From positions 1 through 12,943 of the forward strand of contig JAABOA010000180.1 in the NCBI GenBank assembly GCA_015680635.1: a stretch of 12,943 bases of DNA. The letters are read 5' to 3'. This document shows, one piece after another, positions 1-8,850 of this stretch. A model generated the notes under the pieces. It had not been told where the DNA came from and ran no database searches. It saw only the letters and a program-made list of their open reading frames with translations. Made by a program: the position numbers and the translations under genes. Source of the stretch: Lunasporangiospora selenospora. Lineage: Eukaryota; Mortierellomycota; Mortierellomycetes; Mortierellales; Mortierellaceae. The number at the start of each line of letters is the position of its first letter. Positions within the stretch are counted from its first letter, which is position 1.

Positions 1-352
1 TTTTTTTTTTTTTTTTGCATGAGGGCCTTTTCCACTCGCAACAAGAGAGCGATACGCCATGCCTTTCCTGAGCAGTGTCGCTTTCCATTTTCGCTTGAAC
101 CAACCATGTGGTTGTTGCGATGGACCTGCTCCCTTTCTTCCTTTTGATCGCTATGCCTGTCACTTGCTCCATTAGCTCCTGACGGGGCGGCACGAGATCG
201 CTGTTGGGGGAGCATTGAAAAGGCCTTGTCCAGGTCCGACAGAGGCTCCTCTTCGGTACAGAAGGGGGCACGCGCGTGTGTAGAAACTTATCCCTCCATG
301 GACGCTGGAGCACTGAAAGCAGACGAACATGCTTTTGGAAGAGAACACTTAC
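1..352 (-). other. Profilin intron 2, left part (unclosed), with poly-T at the window edge
   Basis: A GTAAGT donor at 352 follows codon 82 of profilin. No convincing acceptor followed by profilin C-terminal coding sequence was found down to base 1, so the intron probably continues outside. The window opens with 16 consecutive T, a homopolymer that is a common place for an assembly to end. No other gene was recognised here. Confidence 0.6.
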
Positions 353-931
353 CGAACGAGCATAGATAACGGTTCCATCCGCTCTCAAAAGGACGTACTT
401 CTTGCCCTCGAGGTAGAGACCATTAGCCTGGGCATCCGAAGGGTTTACGAAAGCATCAATAACCTTCTTGACCTCAGAGGCGCTGATCTATGAGCGGCGA
501 GTCAGAGTTATGAGACGACAGAGATGGATTAGCATCGCACAAATGAGTCCCTCAGTAAGAAGATGCATCCCACCCGCCAATAGGGACATTAGCCAAAGAT
601 TTGGCCATAGGGGATCACAGCTATGAAGGAAAATCAAAATTCGCATTTCATCTCTTCTCTTCTGTTGCATCAAAACTAATTTATCGTCAATGTGCACACA
701 ATGTTGGCAAACCAACCACAGGGGTAATAATAATAAAAAAAGACTTATGGTCGACCAAGCTTAGGTCCAAGGGAGAACAATGGACACGCAGACGCGCGTC
801 GGATGGAGTATAAATGTTACCTGGAATCCAGCGGAAGTAGCCCAAAGAGAGCCATCGTGACCAAAGATGGAGGCCTTTTCAACATTTGGAGAGCCGAGAA
901 GGTTGACATCGACGTATGATTGCCAGGACAT
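353..931 (-). CDS. Profilin, first two exons (3' end beyond window)
   Basis: Profilin binds G-actin, poly-proline and phosphoinositides in the cytosol and promotes actin filament growth. Seen: exon 1 at 931-821 (37 codons, begins [14 protein letters not shown], ends ATSAGFQ) and exon 2 at 487-353 (45 codons, [13 protein letters not shown] through [24 protein letters not shown]). They are joined in phase 0 over a 333-nt intron (820-488; GTAAC donor, ATAG acceptor). The N-terminal MSWQ..VD, the DGS.WA.S.GF block, and the NG..L.G.KY..LRADG..IY.. block are the classic profilin signature. The donor GTAAGT at 352 opens a second intron that has not closed by base 1. I looked for the expected C-terminal exon (the glycine-rich and KTKQA-like stretch) in 1-351 and did not find it, so it should lie left of the window. 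About 82 of the usual 125-130 residues are present. The start is the first ATG after a CA/CT-rich leader and a TATA box. Confidence 0.93.
488..820 (-). other. Profilin intron 1
   Basis: This 333-nt intron separates codon 37 from codon 38 in phase 0. The donor is GTAAC at 820 and the acceptor ATAG ends at 488. It is longer than most introns in this window. The short open frames inside it, on both strands, have no recognisable content. It contains a small TAA triplet run near 725-735. Confidence 0.88.
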
Positions 932-1003
932 GTTGAATGATAGAGTTGGTGATGGTGGTGGAGATGGTGATGAGGAAACAAGTCTTGGGGCGGAGCACAG
1001 GAG

Positions 1004-1011
1004 CTTTTATA
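1004..1011 (-). promoter_or_regulatory. TATA box of profilin
   Basis: On the minus strand the bases read TATAAAAG, preceded by GCGA. The box lies about 73-80 bp upstream of the profilin ATG (931). The stretch in between (932-1000) is CA/CT-rich on the coding strand, as expected of a fungal 5' leader. Confidence 0.72.
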
Positions 1012-1037
1012 TCGCCCTACCCGTGCCTCTCAGTATC

Positions 1038-1073
1038 GACGTCATCATTGTTGTAGGCCGTCAAGTGACGGCC
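1038..1073. promoter_or_regulatory. CRE-like motif and perfect inverted repeat in the profilin/GCFC divergent promoter
   Basis: GACGTCAT at 1038-1045 resembles an ATF/CREB (bZIP) site. Just beside it, GGCCGTCA (1056-1063), AG, TGACGGCC (1066-1073) forms a perfect 8+2+8 inverted repeat whose arms contain CGTCA/TGACG half-sites. The cluster sits 27-62 bp upstream of the profilin TATA box and about 620 bp upstream of the GCFC start. Binding by a bZIP factor is an inference. Confidence 0.45.
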
Positions 1074-1693
1074 ACCACATGCGGAGACGCGCTTCCTGTG
1101 CCTACACGCACTCCTTGCCCAGTGCAGACCGCCCAGTGCCGACTGTGAGGCCCTGCATATTTATGTGTGTGTGATCAGGATTACAAGGAGTTGGCATTGT
1201 GCAGTACGTACTAGATACCAGCAGGCAGTCGGGGTGGAGTTCACAAAAGTTCAAGTGTGCTACTCTTGGAATAGGCGACAAGCGGGATCACGAAGCGGCT
1301 GCGAAGCGATCCGTTGTTGCGCACGGCCTTGCGTTCACGGAGAGAAAAATACCAACAGGTCTATTCCTGTCTGCCCGGACAGGCCAATTGACGAGCCGTG
1401 GTATACCCAACCGGTTCCGTCGTCAAGAGTGAGCTCCTTTTGTAGCAGTTCAGTCTCTAGAATTCAGCTGTCCAGGAGACCTGCTTGACTTATGCGCCTA
1501 GGAGTAGAATGGACGGTTTGGGACATGGACTCCCGAGGGGTGGAAAGCGAGCTTAGAGTCATTGGACAATGGGACCCTGGCGAAGCCACCGACTGCCTTC
1601 TCGCATCGCACAAAGAAATAGCTGAAGTGCAACAGTGCAAATGAATTCGCTTCACGTCTATTAATCGCCTCCATTGCCTGAAAGAGAATCCAA
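1074..1693. promoter_or_regulatory. Divergent intergenic region, GCFC side
   Basis: This 620-bp stretch lies between the profilin promoter elements and the GCFC ATG. No protein or RNA gene is supported; the short open frames have random-looking composition. GCCCAGTGC occurs twice (1117-1125 and 1131-1139), 14 bp apart. The last 170 bp hold upstream ATGs: one opens a 39-codon frame at 1525 that ends at the TGA overlapping the ATG of a second, 7-codon frame (1641-1664). Confidence 0.6.
1641..1664 (+). promoter_or_regulatory. Possible uORF ahead of the GCFC gene
   Basis: ATG at 1641-1643 opens seven codons (MNSLHVY) ending at TAA 1662-1664, 29 nt before the GCFC start codon. If the transcript starts upstream of here, ribosomes would meet this uORF first. 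A longer upstream frame (1525-1644, 39 codons) ends with its TGA overlapping this ATG. The transcription start is unknown, so function is speculative. Confidence 0.3.
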
Positions 1694-4600
1694 ATGTTCT
1701 CACCCAAGAAACACAGGAACATTCGGAAGAAGGCTGATGTCGAAGATGTCGACCCAGTTGCAACAGACATGACAGACATGGCTGAGACGACCGACCCTGC
1801 CACCCCTACAGCTGGATCAACATTGGACTCGAAGAATGGTAAGTTACAAGACATGGAGTAACCCATGCGCCATACTGTTTGACAATCATAGAGTATCAGA
1901 GGGTGAAGGAGTGAGTATTAGGTGTCCTAAATACCGAGAAATGGTTATTATCATCTAGGCACCCCTGACAGCGCTGCAAAGGTCAAGAAGGTCAAGAAGA
2001 AGCCCACCAACACAGTCCTTAGCTTTGGTGACGATGAGCAGGTAAGCAAAGGACTAGGTTTTGGATTAAAGTAACGTCAGTTCATTGGGTGGCCGTCCTG
2101 TGTTCACGAGCGAGAAAAGCAAACTGATTTTCTGCTCAATCCCCTACCTCGATCTATTGCTTGTCGGGTCAGGACGCGGAAGAGACGTTCAAAGTGAAAA
2201 AGAGCTCAGCCAGTAGACGACTTGCACAAAACAAAAGTAGGGATGTGACAACAATGTCAGAGGCCTCTTCCACCACAGATTCGCCAGTGATCACCAGCCG
2301 AGCAACTCCAGGCAGTTCTACTTCGTACAGTAAAGAGGCTCTAGAAGAACTCAGGAAGTCGACCATGTCGACCACGCCCTCGACACGATATCAATCCGAT
2401 CAGAACATGGATGAAGAAAAGTTTACGACACCATTAGGAGGTATGTGGCGACTATCAGTAGGAGTCATGACGACTACAATGGAGTCTCTTCGAATTGAAA
2501 GCCTGTTTCTAACAGATTCTGCCATATGCTTTTGGGGGTTTTTTTTGTGCGCTCTACACTAGCTCCTACCATTATACCCGACGCGCAGGCTATCCATCTT
2601 GCAAAGAAGAAACGCGAGCAGATGAGACTAAGAAATGATACAATGGAGGAAGAGTTTATTGCGTTAGCTGGTGGCGATGATAACACGGTAATGAACATAT
2701 TGCTATTGCTTCACTAGGGACTGTAAATGATTGAGAACCTTACTAACCATGGCTAATCAATACCGTCCTTCAAGGTTGTAGAGCAGCGGGATGCAAGACT
2801 GGTGCGAGAGGATGATGATGATTTGGATGATGGAGAAGCAGGTAACAAGTTTATTGACAATTGCCATACTCATTACCTGACTGGACGCACTGAACGTGAT
2901 GGTCAAGGATAGAGGACTCTAACTCGTTTTTTTTTTTGGTATTTTGTTGATTAAAGATCTGGAGAGGGTTATGGGCGATAAACTAGCGCTCGGATCAAAA
3001 GCACAGCGGCTTGCAGAAAAAAGTCGGAGAGATGAGCGTCGGGAGATGATGGAAGACATGTAAGTGAGAGTATACATGATGCATTTGTCAGAACTGGGCT
3101 TTACTATCTATTATCACTAATGTCCTCTTGTTCTTATTGTATAGGGTTGAGGATGAAGAGGAGGAGGAAGAGACGCGAGAGTGGGAGTTGCAGCAGATCA
3201 GGAACGCTGGTATTATCAAACATGGGCCAAAGAAGGCTCGGGAGACACGATCGTCAGTCCCTGTGCACAGGAGTATTGCATGTAAGTACCCTAATCTTGA
3301 TCCGAAGCAGTATCTTGTTTCCATCTTGTTGGGTAAAATCACTCAATCTCTAATTTTATGTCGTTTTTTTTTTGTTCTAGTCCCTGCTGCTAGCCCAATT
3401 CCTACGATGCTGGATGTCAAGAGGCGACTGGAAAGTCAACTTAGGAGCTTACGGGAACAGCACTCTATGCATTTGTCACAGCTGAGTCAGGTTCGCAGAG
3501 AAGAGGCTGACATTGCTCTCAGTGCTGTGGATGCTGAAGAAGCAATGTCCAAGGCTGGCACTCGATACACATTTTTCCAAGAACTGCGGTCTTATTGCCG
3601 AAATTTGGCCGCATTCTTTGAAGAAAAATTTCCAGAACTGGAAAAGATTGAAAGTGACTACAGAGATTTGCTTGCTCGACGGTCAAAGCAGGCTTTTGAC
3701 AGACGGAAGGACGATATGAAGGACGATCTTTCAGAGTTTGCAAGAGTGGAAGATGATGCTGGATCTAGACAGAAAGATAGTCAAGACGAATCCGTACAGG
3801 AGCTGGACGAGTTTGGAAGAAGTATTGGAAGCTCTGATCCTAATGTCGCTAAAAGGCGGAGGCAATCCGAAAGGGAGCGGCGCCACGCGATTAGGAGCAA
3901 ACAAAGGAACGACAGCGAAGCACCATCTAGCCACTCCAACACCCATGATGGCTTAGCCACCGATGACGAACTTGGTTCAGGAGACAGCCGAGAATTTGTT
4001 GAGGCTGTGTCAAAGATTGAGAACCGTCGTTTGGACCTCTTCAACGATGTTGGCGAAGACTTTAGAGACATCGAGGCAGTGAAGCACCGATTCCAAGCCT
4101 GGAAGACAGAATACCATACGGACTACAACAAGGCATATGGAGGTCTTCTTTTGCCCATTGTGTTTGACTTCTTTGTCCGACAGGAGACGTGTCTTTGGAA
4201 TCCATTTAAAGAACAGCAGGATCTCCCTGAGTACTCTTGGCACAAGGTCATATCCTCCTACACTATAGTCCATTCGATGGCCTCCCACATGTACGATGAT
4301 TCAGATAAGGAAGATGAAGAAGAGGATATGGACAAGGATTTAATCAGCAAAGTCGTGGCCAAAAGTTTGTGTCCATTGGTAACGAACCTAATCAGGGATC
4401 GAGTACTTGATTTATATTCGGAGAAACAGACTCGGTATTTTAAGGAGGCACTGGATCAGCTCATGGACTATGTCGACAAATCGAATAACAAGATGGAGCA
4501 GCTTTTAAAGGCAACGCTCCAAATTGTGCTTGAGACAGCACAGGCACACCGAGACCAATTTATCCAAGCAGCCCAACCGCTGACGCCAAGGCATATCCTG

Positions 4601-4991
4601 ACAGCTCAGGGTCACGAGTCGAGAGAGCGATACTTGTGGAGGAGTATAGGTTTATTCAGAAATTTGATGATGCTTCGCAGGTTCTTGCCTTCCGCCTCAA
4701 TCGATGGTCCTGTTGTGGATGGCATTTTGCACGACTGCATTCTCCGACTCTTGGACGGTGATGATAAGGACACGGTAGCCAAGTATCAGATGGTGAGTGA
4801 GAGAATGTGTGTGTTTTTGTTAAGCTATTGCCCTCCTCTTCCTGTTTGTCGTCGAGCAACGTAGGTTGGTCAACTATGAATACTAACAGCTCATGTGCCT
4901 CCCTCTCATCTAGATATTCCATGCGCTACCACAAGATATTCGGTCACAGACACGTCATCTAATGATAGATCGCATGGCCAAGAACATGTAG
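1694..4991 (+). CDS. GCFC/PAXBP1-type splicing factor (Ntr2-like), nine exons, 805 aa
   Basis: The family (GC-rich sequence DNA-binding factor, PAXBP1/GCFC1, yeast Ntr2) works in the nucleus with Ntr1/TFIP11 and Prp43 in spliceosome disassembly. Exons: 1694-1838, 1959-2041, 2173-2440, 2563-2687, 2775-2841, 2957-3059, 3145-3281, 3381-4792, 4914-4991. All junctions are GT-AG, phases agree, and the sum is 2418 nt. Family marks: N-terminal MFSPKKHRNIRKK; LSFGDDE (about residue 70); FKVKKSS (about 81); YSKEALEELRKST; IIPDAQAIHLAKKKR (about 170); RLVREDDDD; and a WELQQIRNAG block. A long coiled coil spans about 318-430 and a basic NLS-like KRRRQSERERR lies near 466. The GCFC domain starts around 530 and includes FRDIEAVKHRFQAWK and CLWNPFK. 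Length is close to the human protein (about 917). A perfect TACTAAC branch site lies in introns 4 and 8. Intron 7 (3282-3380) is 99 nt and stop-free. Confidence 0.92.
3282..3380 (+). other. GCFC intron 7: frame-preserving, stop-free intron
   Basis: The intron has a GTAAGT donor and a T-rich tract followed by TTCTAG as acceptor. Its length is 99 nt (33 codons) and the frame stays open straight through. Retention would therefore insert 33 residues, rich in hydrophobic amino acids, instead of truncating the protein. The family-like blocks on either side and the strong splice sites argue that it is normally removed. Confidence 0.8.
4881..4887 (+). other. TACTAAC branch site in GCFC intron 8
   Basis: This is a perfect match to the yeast branch-point consensus, 26 nt before the acceptor AG (4912-4913) of intron 8 (4793-4913, GTGAGT donor). 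The same heptamer occurs in intron 4 at 2741-2747, 27 nt before its acceptor. Confidence 0.75.
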
Positions 4992-5604
4992 CTGCTCGAT
5001 GCACCTCAGTAAAGGCGTGAGGCGAATCACGATGGATCTCACCAAGAAACAAGAAAGTGGGGCAGGTCCCTTTCAAGCATAACTATATTTAATCTGAGTG
5101 TGGAATGTTAGGTTTATGCAGCTCTGGCGATGCCTTTAGCCACAACTACAGCCACAGTGCCTTTGGCATGAGAGAGGGAGAGAGAGAGAGAGAGAAAAGG
5201 GGCGTCCTTTTTTAACCCAGTTCTTGGCAATGCCAGTGACAGTGGAACAAACGCTAATCAGTCTTACTCTGTCGACGGCTTGATGACGAGAAGATTGGCT
5301 TGAGTGCGTTTGTGTGGGGGCCAAAAGCCATTGCTGGGAATAACTTTGTTTCTTGAGAGGTGAGCGAGTGGTGAGTGGGTGCCATTCAGTAGGGTGTGCT
5401 GTTTCGGATCCCAAGGAGAACCTCATCTCTGGAGGGGAAGGGACGTTATCCGTATTTGCGGTTGTCTATTTGTTCCATGGTCATTGGGGCTTCGAGGGCA
5501 GAGACAGAGAGGGCCCAACCGCAAATCTCAGCCTTCATGACGATGTCAGTAAAGATGGTCATCCTTGAATTTCTGAGCGATGACATAATATGCAAGCCTG
5601 GCAC
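4992..5604. other. Intergenic region between GCFC and PMP3
   Basis: This stretch has no supported gene. It should hold the GCFC 3' UTR, where no canonical AATAAA is seen (only an AT-rich ATAACTATATTTAATC at about 5081-5096), and the PMP3 upstream region. A GA-dinucleotide tract lies at about 5170-5196. The small open frames here, on both strands, look like chance. Confidence 0.6.
5170..5196. repeat. GA-rich microsatellite
   Basis: This is an almost pure GA repeat with one GG interruption, ending in a short A run. It sits about 500 bp upstream of the PMP3 start and 180 bp after the GCFC stop. GA tracts in promoters can bind GAGA-type factors or exclude nucleosomes; nothing here shows which, if either, applies. 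Confidence 0.8.
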
Positions 5605-5613
5605 ATATTTAAG
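5605..5613 (+). promoter_or_regulatory. TATA-like element of PMP3
   Basis: ATATTTAAG lies 77-85 bp upstream of the PMP3 ATG. It is followed by a strongly pyrimidine-rich leader (5618-5645) and a CA/CT-rich stretch up to the start codon, typical of highly expressed fungal genes. Confidence 0.5.
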
Positions 5614-5689
5614 ACGGACTTTTTTACTTTTTTCTTCTTTTCTTCCCAAACAACCTTTCACACACTTACCCCACTCTCATTCTCCCGCC

Positions 5690-6115
5690 ATGGCCCTCAC
5701 CTGCTCCGATATCTTCAAGTTCATCTTTGCCGTCATCTTCCCTCCTCTGGGAGTCCTCATGGAGGTAATGTTCTCCAGTCTACACATCATATCCGCCTCA
5801 GTCTGTCCATTCTCTTCGCTGCCGATCCACCTTACTCACATTGCGCTTTTCATTCCATGTTATACCTCTTTTACCCATCATAGAAAGGATGCGGCTGCGA
5901 CCTCCTCATCAACATCGGTTTGACCTGCTTGGGATATATTCCTGGTAAGAGTCCACCCCATCTTTATTGCATCCAACGTTTGCTCCAGCGTCAATCCGCT
6001 TCATTTTTTTTGTCCCAGGTTATCATCCTAACTATTAGTGATCTTGATCGTCATTTCCAAAAAAAAAAAAAAAATAGGTATCATCCACGCGTTCTATATT
6101 ATCTTAAAGTACTAG
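5690..6115 (+). CDS. PMP3: PMP3 plasma-membrane proteolipid (UPF0057), three exons, 57 aa
   Basis: PMP3-family proteolipids are tiny two-span plasma-membrane proteins. Loss of yeast Pmp3 hyperpolarises the membrane and raises salt and cation sensitivity. Exons are 5690-5764, 5884-5944 and 6078-6115 (174 nt including TAG), joined in phases 0 and 1. The first span is DIFKFIFAVIFPPLGVLME (residues 7-25). The family hallmark GCGCDLLINIGLTCLGYIPG follows, and the second span runs through IIHAFYIILKY to the C terminus. The length matches the family (52-57). The start sits in a good context (CGCCATGG) after a pyrimidine-rich leader. Intron 1 is 119 nt. Intron 2 (133 nt) ends in 16 A's directly before the TAG acceptor, in place of a pyrimidine tract. 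An AATAAA at 6281 follows. Confidence 0.96.
6061..6077 (+). other. Poly-A-flanked 3' splice site of PMP3 intron 2
   Basis: Sixteen A's (6059-6074) immediately precede the TAG acceptor (6075-6077). The exon 3 frame downstream encodes the invariant PMP3 C terminus, so this acceptor must be used, despite the absence of an adjacent pyrimidine tract. A plausible branch site, TCCTAAC, lies about 50 nt upstream (about 6027-6033). Confidence 0.85.
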
Positions 6116-6280
6116 TCCCATCTTAACCTCGTCGTCCTTTGGATGGGACTTATTTCTCATGGACTCAAAAGACCATCTGCTGGACTCCATACGCCTGCAA
6201 AAAAGAAAAAAGAAATGATATGAATCGGATCATCTTGCATTCGCCGCTGTCGTCCAGTCCTACTCTGTACTCTACACTAT

Positions 6281-6286
6281 AATAAA
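6281..6286 (+). terminator. PMP3 polyadenylation signal
   Basis: A canonical AATAAA lies 166 nt after the PMP3 stop codon and is followed within 10 nt by a T-rich run, matching the usual order of signal and downstream element. Confidence 0.65.
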
Positions 6287-7128
6287 CAACCTTTTTTTTA
6301 ACGGAACGGATTCATCACCAAAATGAGAAATTGAGCTCAAAATTAAGGTCTCATAAAGAAAGCAAGGATAACGTGCTGCAATGGGTATCAATATGTCAAG
6401 TCTTGCGTCCGTCCTGTCTTCAAACATTAGCGTATGGAAAAAAAATGAGTTGAGGATGGCGACCACGCCGCGAGAAGAGAGGTCGAGGGTATGGAGACTC
6501 ACGACCCACAAGGCCCTCTTTTTTTTTATTTTTCCCTCGCCGAAGGTTTTCCCTGTGTTGAAAAGGGTTGCTCATATTTTTTTTGTGCGGACATAAAATG
6601 GAGCATGTGCGAGCCTAACAGTGTCTCTGCTTACTTTTTCTCAAGCTTTTACTTCAAAACACGGTCGTTCTTTCTTCCTTCATCGCCTTCTCCGCGGGAG
6701 GCGCCCGAGGAGGTCTATTTAACAATGCGGAAGCAGAAAGAGGGCAGACGAGAAAGGACTTGGCAGGGGTCCTTGCAGCTTGACAAAAGGAGAAAGAGAC
6801 CGAGACAGTTACAAATAGACTAAGGGCGCCAGGAATGAAGCGTGGGCTGTTGCTTTCCCTCTCCCCTCCCTCTCCTTTGCCCCCTCTCTCTTATCGGACC
6901 TCAGAGAATAAGCAACGCCCAATTTGGCCAGGAACGGCAGTTGCCGTGCACAAGGACATTTTTTGGTCATTCACTAGAACTAAATTAGAGCCCTCAGATG
7001 GCGCATAATCCATTGGCCATACACCAGTGCCTAGAAGGAGGATAGGGAAAGAGTTCGGACTCTGCATCAACATTGTTCCCGAAGCCGCGCTGGTATTTGA
7101 GTCTTTTCTCTGTCAAAACGGCATTAAT
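6287..7128. other. Convergent intergenic region, no gene seen
   Basis: This 840-bp stretch lies between the 3' ends of PMP3 (plus) and the transferase-EEP gene (minus). It carries several T runs (6292-6299, 6520-6528, 6578-6586) and a pyrimidine tract at about 6852-6893. The longest open frame, at 6491-6823 on the plus strand, is built from homopolymer-derived Phe and Arg/Lys runs and resembles no protein I know. No tRNA or small RNA was recognised. Confidence 0.6.
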
Positions 7129-7134
7129 TTTATT
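7129..7134 (-). terminator. Polyadenylation signal of the transferase-EEP gene
   Basis: On the minus strand AATAAA lies about 54 nt downstream of the TAG stop at 7190-7188. It is the first canonical signal after the stop. Confidence 0.65.
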
Positions 7135-7187
7135 GACAAGTCTCTTGCATTTGTAGCCTAGTCTCGTCTACTTGTCGACTAAAACGC

Positions 7188-8850
7188 CTACATGAGCACC
7201 GTTGCCAGGACAGCCCTGTGGTCCGACGGCCATGGTTTAGATACCTTGTCATTCTTTTCTCCGACCCGCCCTGCTTCCTCTCCAATCAACACAGCCATAT
7301 TCTTGAGGGCAATTGGGCTCGACTCCCGGTTCAGCCCAAAGATATAGTCAATCCGATCATAGTGGTCTCCTGGATCTAACTCAGGTTTTAGTACCGTCCA
7401 GGAGAACCCTGGTCGCTCAAGCACCGCTTGCTCAGTCTCGTTGAGCTGTGTCTCGGAGCCTCTTTGAATATCGCCGACTGAGTGCTGATCAGCCCTTGCG
7501 CCTGCGCCTGCGCCGCTTTGAGCCTTGGCCGTGTCTCCCAAGGTTACAGAGTCAATGCTGCTCACTAAATCGCTCATTTGACCCGCCCACCTTACTGGAT
7601 TCATGGGGCTCGTGGGGCTCGTGGGTGAAGATAAGCTAGATCCAATCGGATGACTATAGGCGCGCCACAGGTCGACTAATCCTGCCTTGTAGGCCCACTC
7701 AGTCATCGGCCACTTGACAGTCAGAGGATGAATTCCGGCCAACACGGTCAAAGGAGTCCAATCCAGATGACTGGGCTCATTAAAGTCTCCAGTCATGAAG
7801 ATGGGCACATCCTTTTCTTCCTCAGCTACTATTTCCATTTCGCGTAGGATAGATTTCATCTCTGCACCTCTGGCTGCTATGGAGGACTGGATCGCTTCCT
7901 CAGCAGTGTCCAAGAACGGTTGAGTGTCATACGGTATCTTGGCCAACTGGAATGGCTGGTAAGGGAAATAGTACAGGTGAATATTGAAAAGGTACATAAA
8001 TCGGGTGTTCTCAGATCTTCGTCGTTGCTGACTCCGACTTCCGGGTGAAGGTATGCCTGGACTTGCGGTTGTAAACTGTTCCGTGTACTCGTACTCTGGT
8101 AAACTATGGTATGACGGCTCAAACTCCGGGTGGCGATGATTGTTTAGCTGGATCTTGACCCCAAAACCAAGTTCAGTCGTGTTGACAATTGGGAACTTGG
8201 AGACAACCCCCCATGGATTCCTAGGACCCGTAACATTTGGACCGTGTTTCTGATCACTATAGTACCATCCCGGAAGATACTTGACTAACTCTGGTAACAT
8301 GTAGCGTCGTTTACCTGTCTCGTCCTGAACACTTGAGCACTCTAAACCAGCAACATTGAAAACGAATCAGTCAAAAAAGTCTCATCTTCTCGTGAACAAT
8401 ATAAAGCAGCAAATGCGCGCCGGCGAATAAAAACTTTGCGAGTAGGCCAGTAATATATATTCATAAAAAGTAGCAAATACAAGAGTTGTAAAGTCCGGTC
8501 TTCTTACCTTGTAGTCCAACGATATCCGCTCCAGACTCCAAGATTGCATGGGCAGTTTTTTCGAGCGGGTATCCTCCTGATTGTCCTCCATTCCAAATGT
8601 TGAAGCTCATAATCTTTAATTCAATCCCGGCTGCTTGTCGGTCCCGTGGCAAGACATGAGGTAGGATTTTAGGAATAGCCACCTGATCTTCCCCTTGAAG
8701 CAACGGGAACTTGCCATCGAATCCTAGTGCATTGTTAGCACCCTCAACATCATCTGGGTACATTTGTGTCATGTTCTTCCAGATCGTTCTCCACTTTAGC
8801 GCAATCTGGCCCATGGCTTTCCGATGTTGGAGGGGTTGGGTTGGTTCAAA
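7188..8850 (-). other. EEP (endonuclease/exonuclease/phosphatase) domain portion
   Basis: Two exons (8850-8508 and 8341-7188) are joined over a 166-nt intron in phase 1. The junction builds the metal-binding Glu of LQE (CAA G|AG). GVVSKFPI, GDFNEPSHLDW, the stretch ending DRIDYIFG, and WPSDHRAVLATVL are typical of bacterial-type secreted or periplasmic EEP proteins. No signal peptide precedes this part. Family members cleave phosphodiesters of nucleic acids, inositol phosphates or phospholipids (sphingomyelinases), so the fold alone does not fix the substrate. Confidence 0.85.

Noticed and set aside
120-180. Possible third profilin exon (a minus-strand KGRKGAG-like reading)
   Set aside because: The following residues do not match the conserved profilin C terminus, and no phase-correct acceptor produces it.
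1464-1866. Minus-strand ORFs of 99 and 122 codons over GCFC exon 1
   Set aside because: They lie antisense to the conserved MFSPKKHRNIRKK exon and its leader, and have no recognisable content.
3128-4864. Single 578-codon GCFC ORF read without introns
   Set aside because: It includes intron sequence at both ends (before 3145 and after 4792) and intron 7. The spliced model restores the N-terminal family blocks and a proper C terminus.
5396-5923. 175-codon plus-strand ORF overlapping PMP3
   Set aside because: It runs across the PMP3 promoter, exon 1 and intron 1 in a different frame. PMP3 is certain from its family signature, so this is a shadow.
6491-6823. 110-codon plus-strand ORF in the convergent intergenic region
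   Set aside because: Its content is Phe and Arg/Lys runs derived from T and purine tracts; there is no family resemblance, no splice evidence and no conserved motif.
7601-7630. Short GGGGCTCGT duplication as a possible mobile-element footprint
   Set aside because: It is a coding microrepeat (SPTSPTSPM) in the low-complexity insert of the EEP domain, with no flanking target duplication or element.
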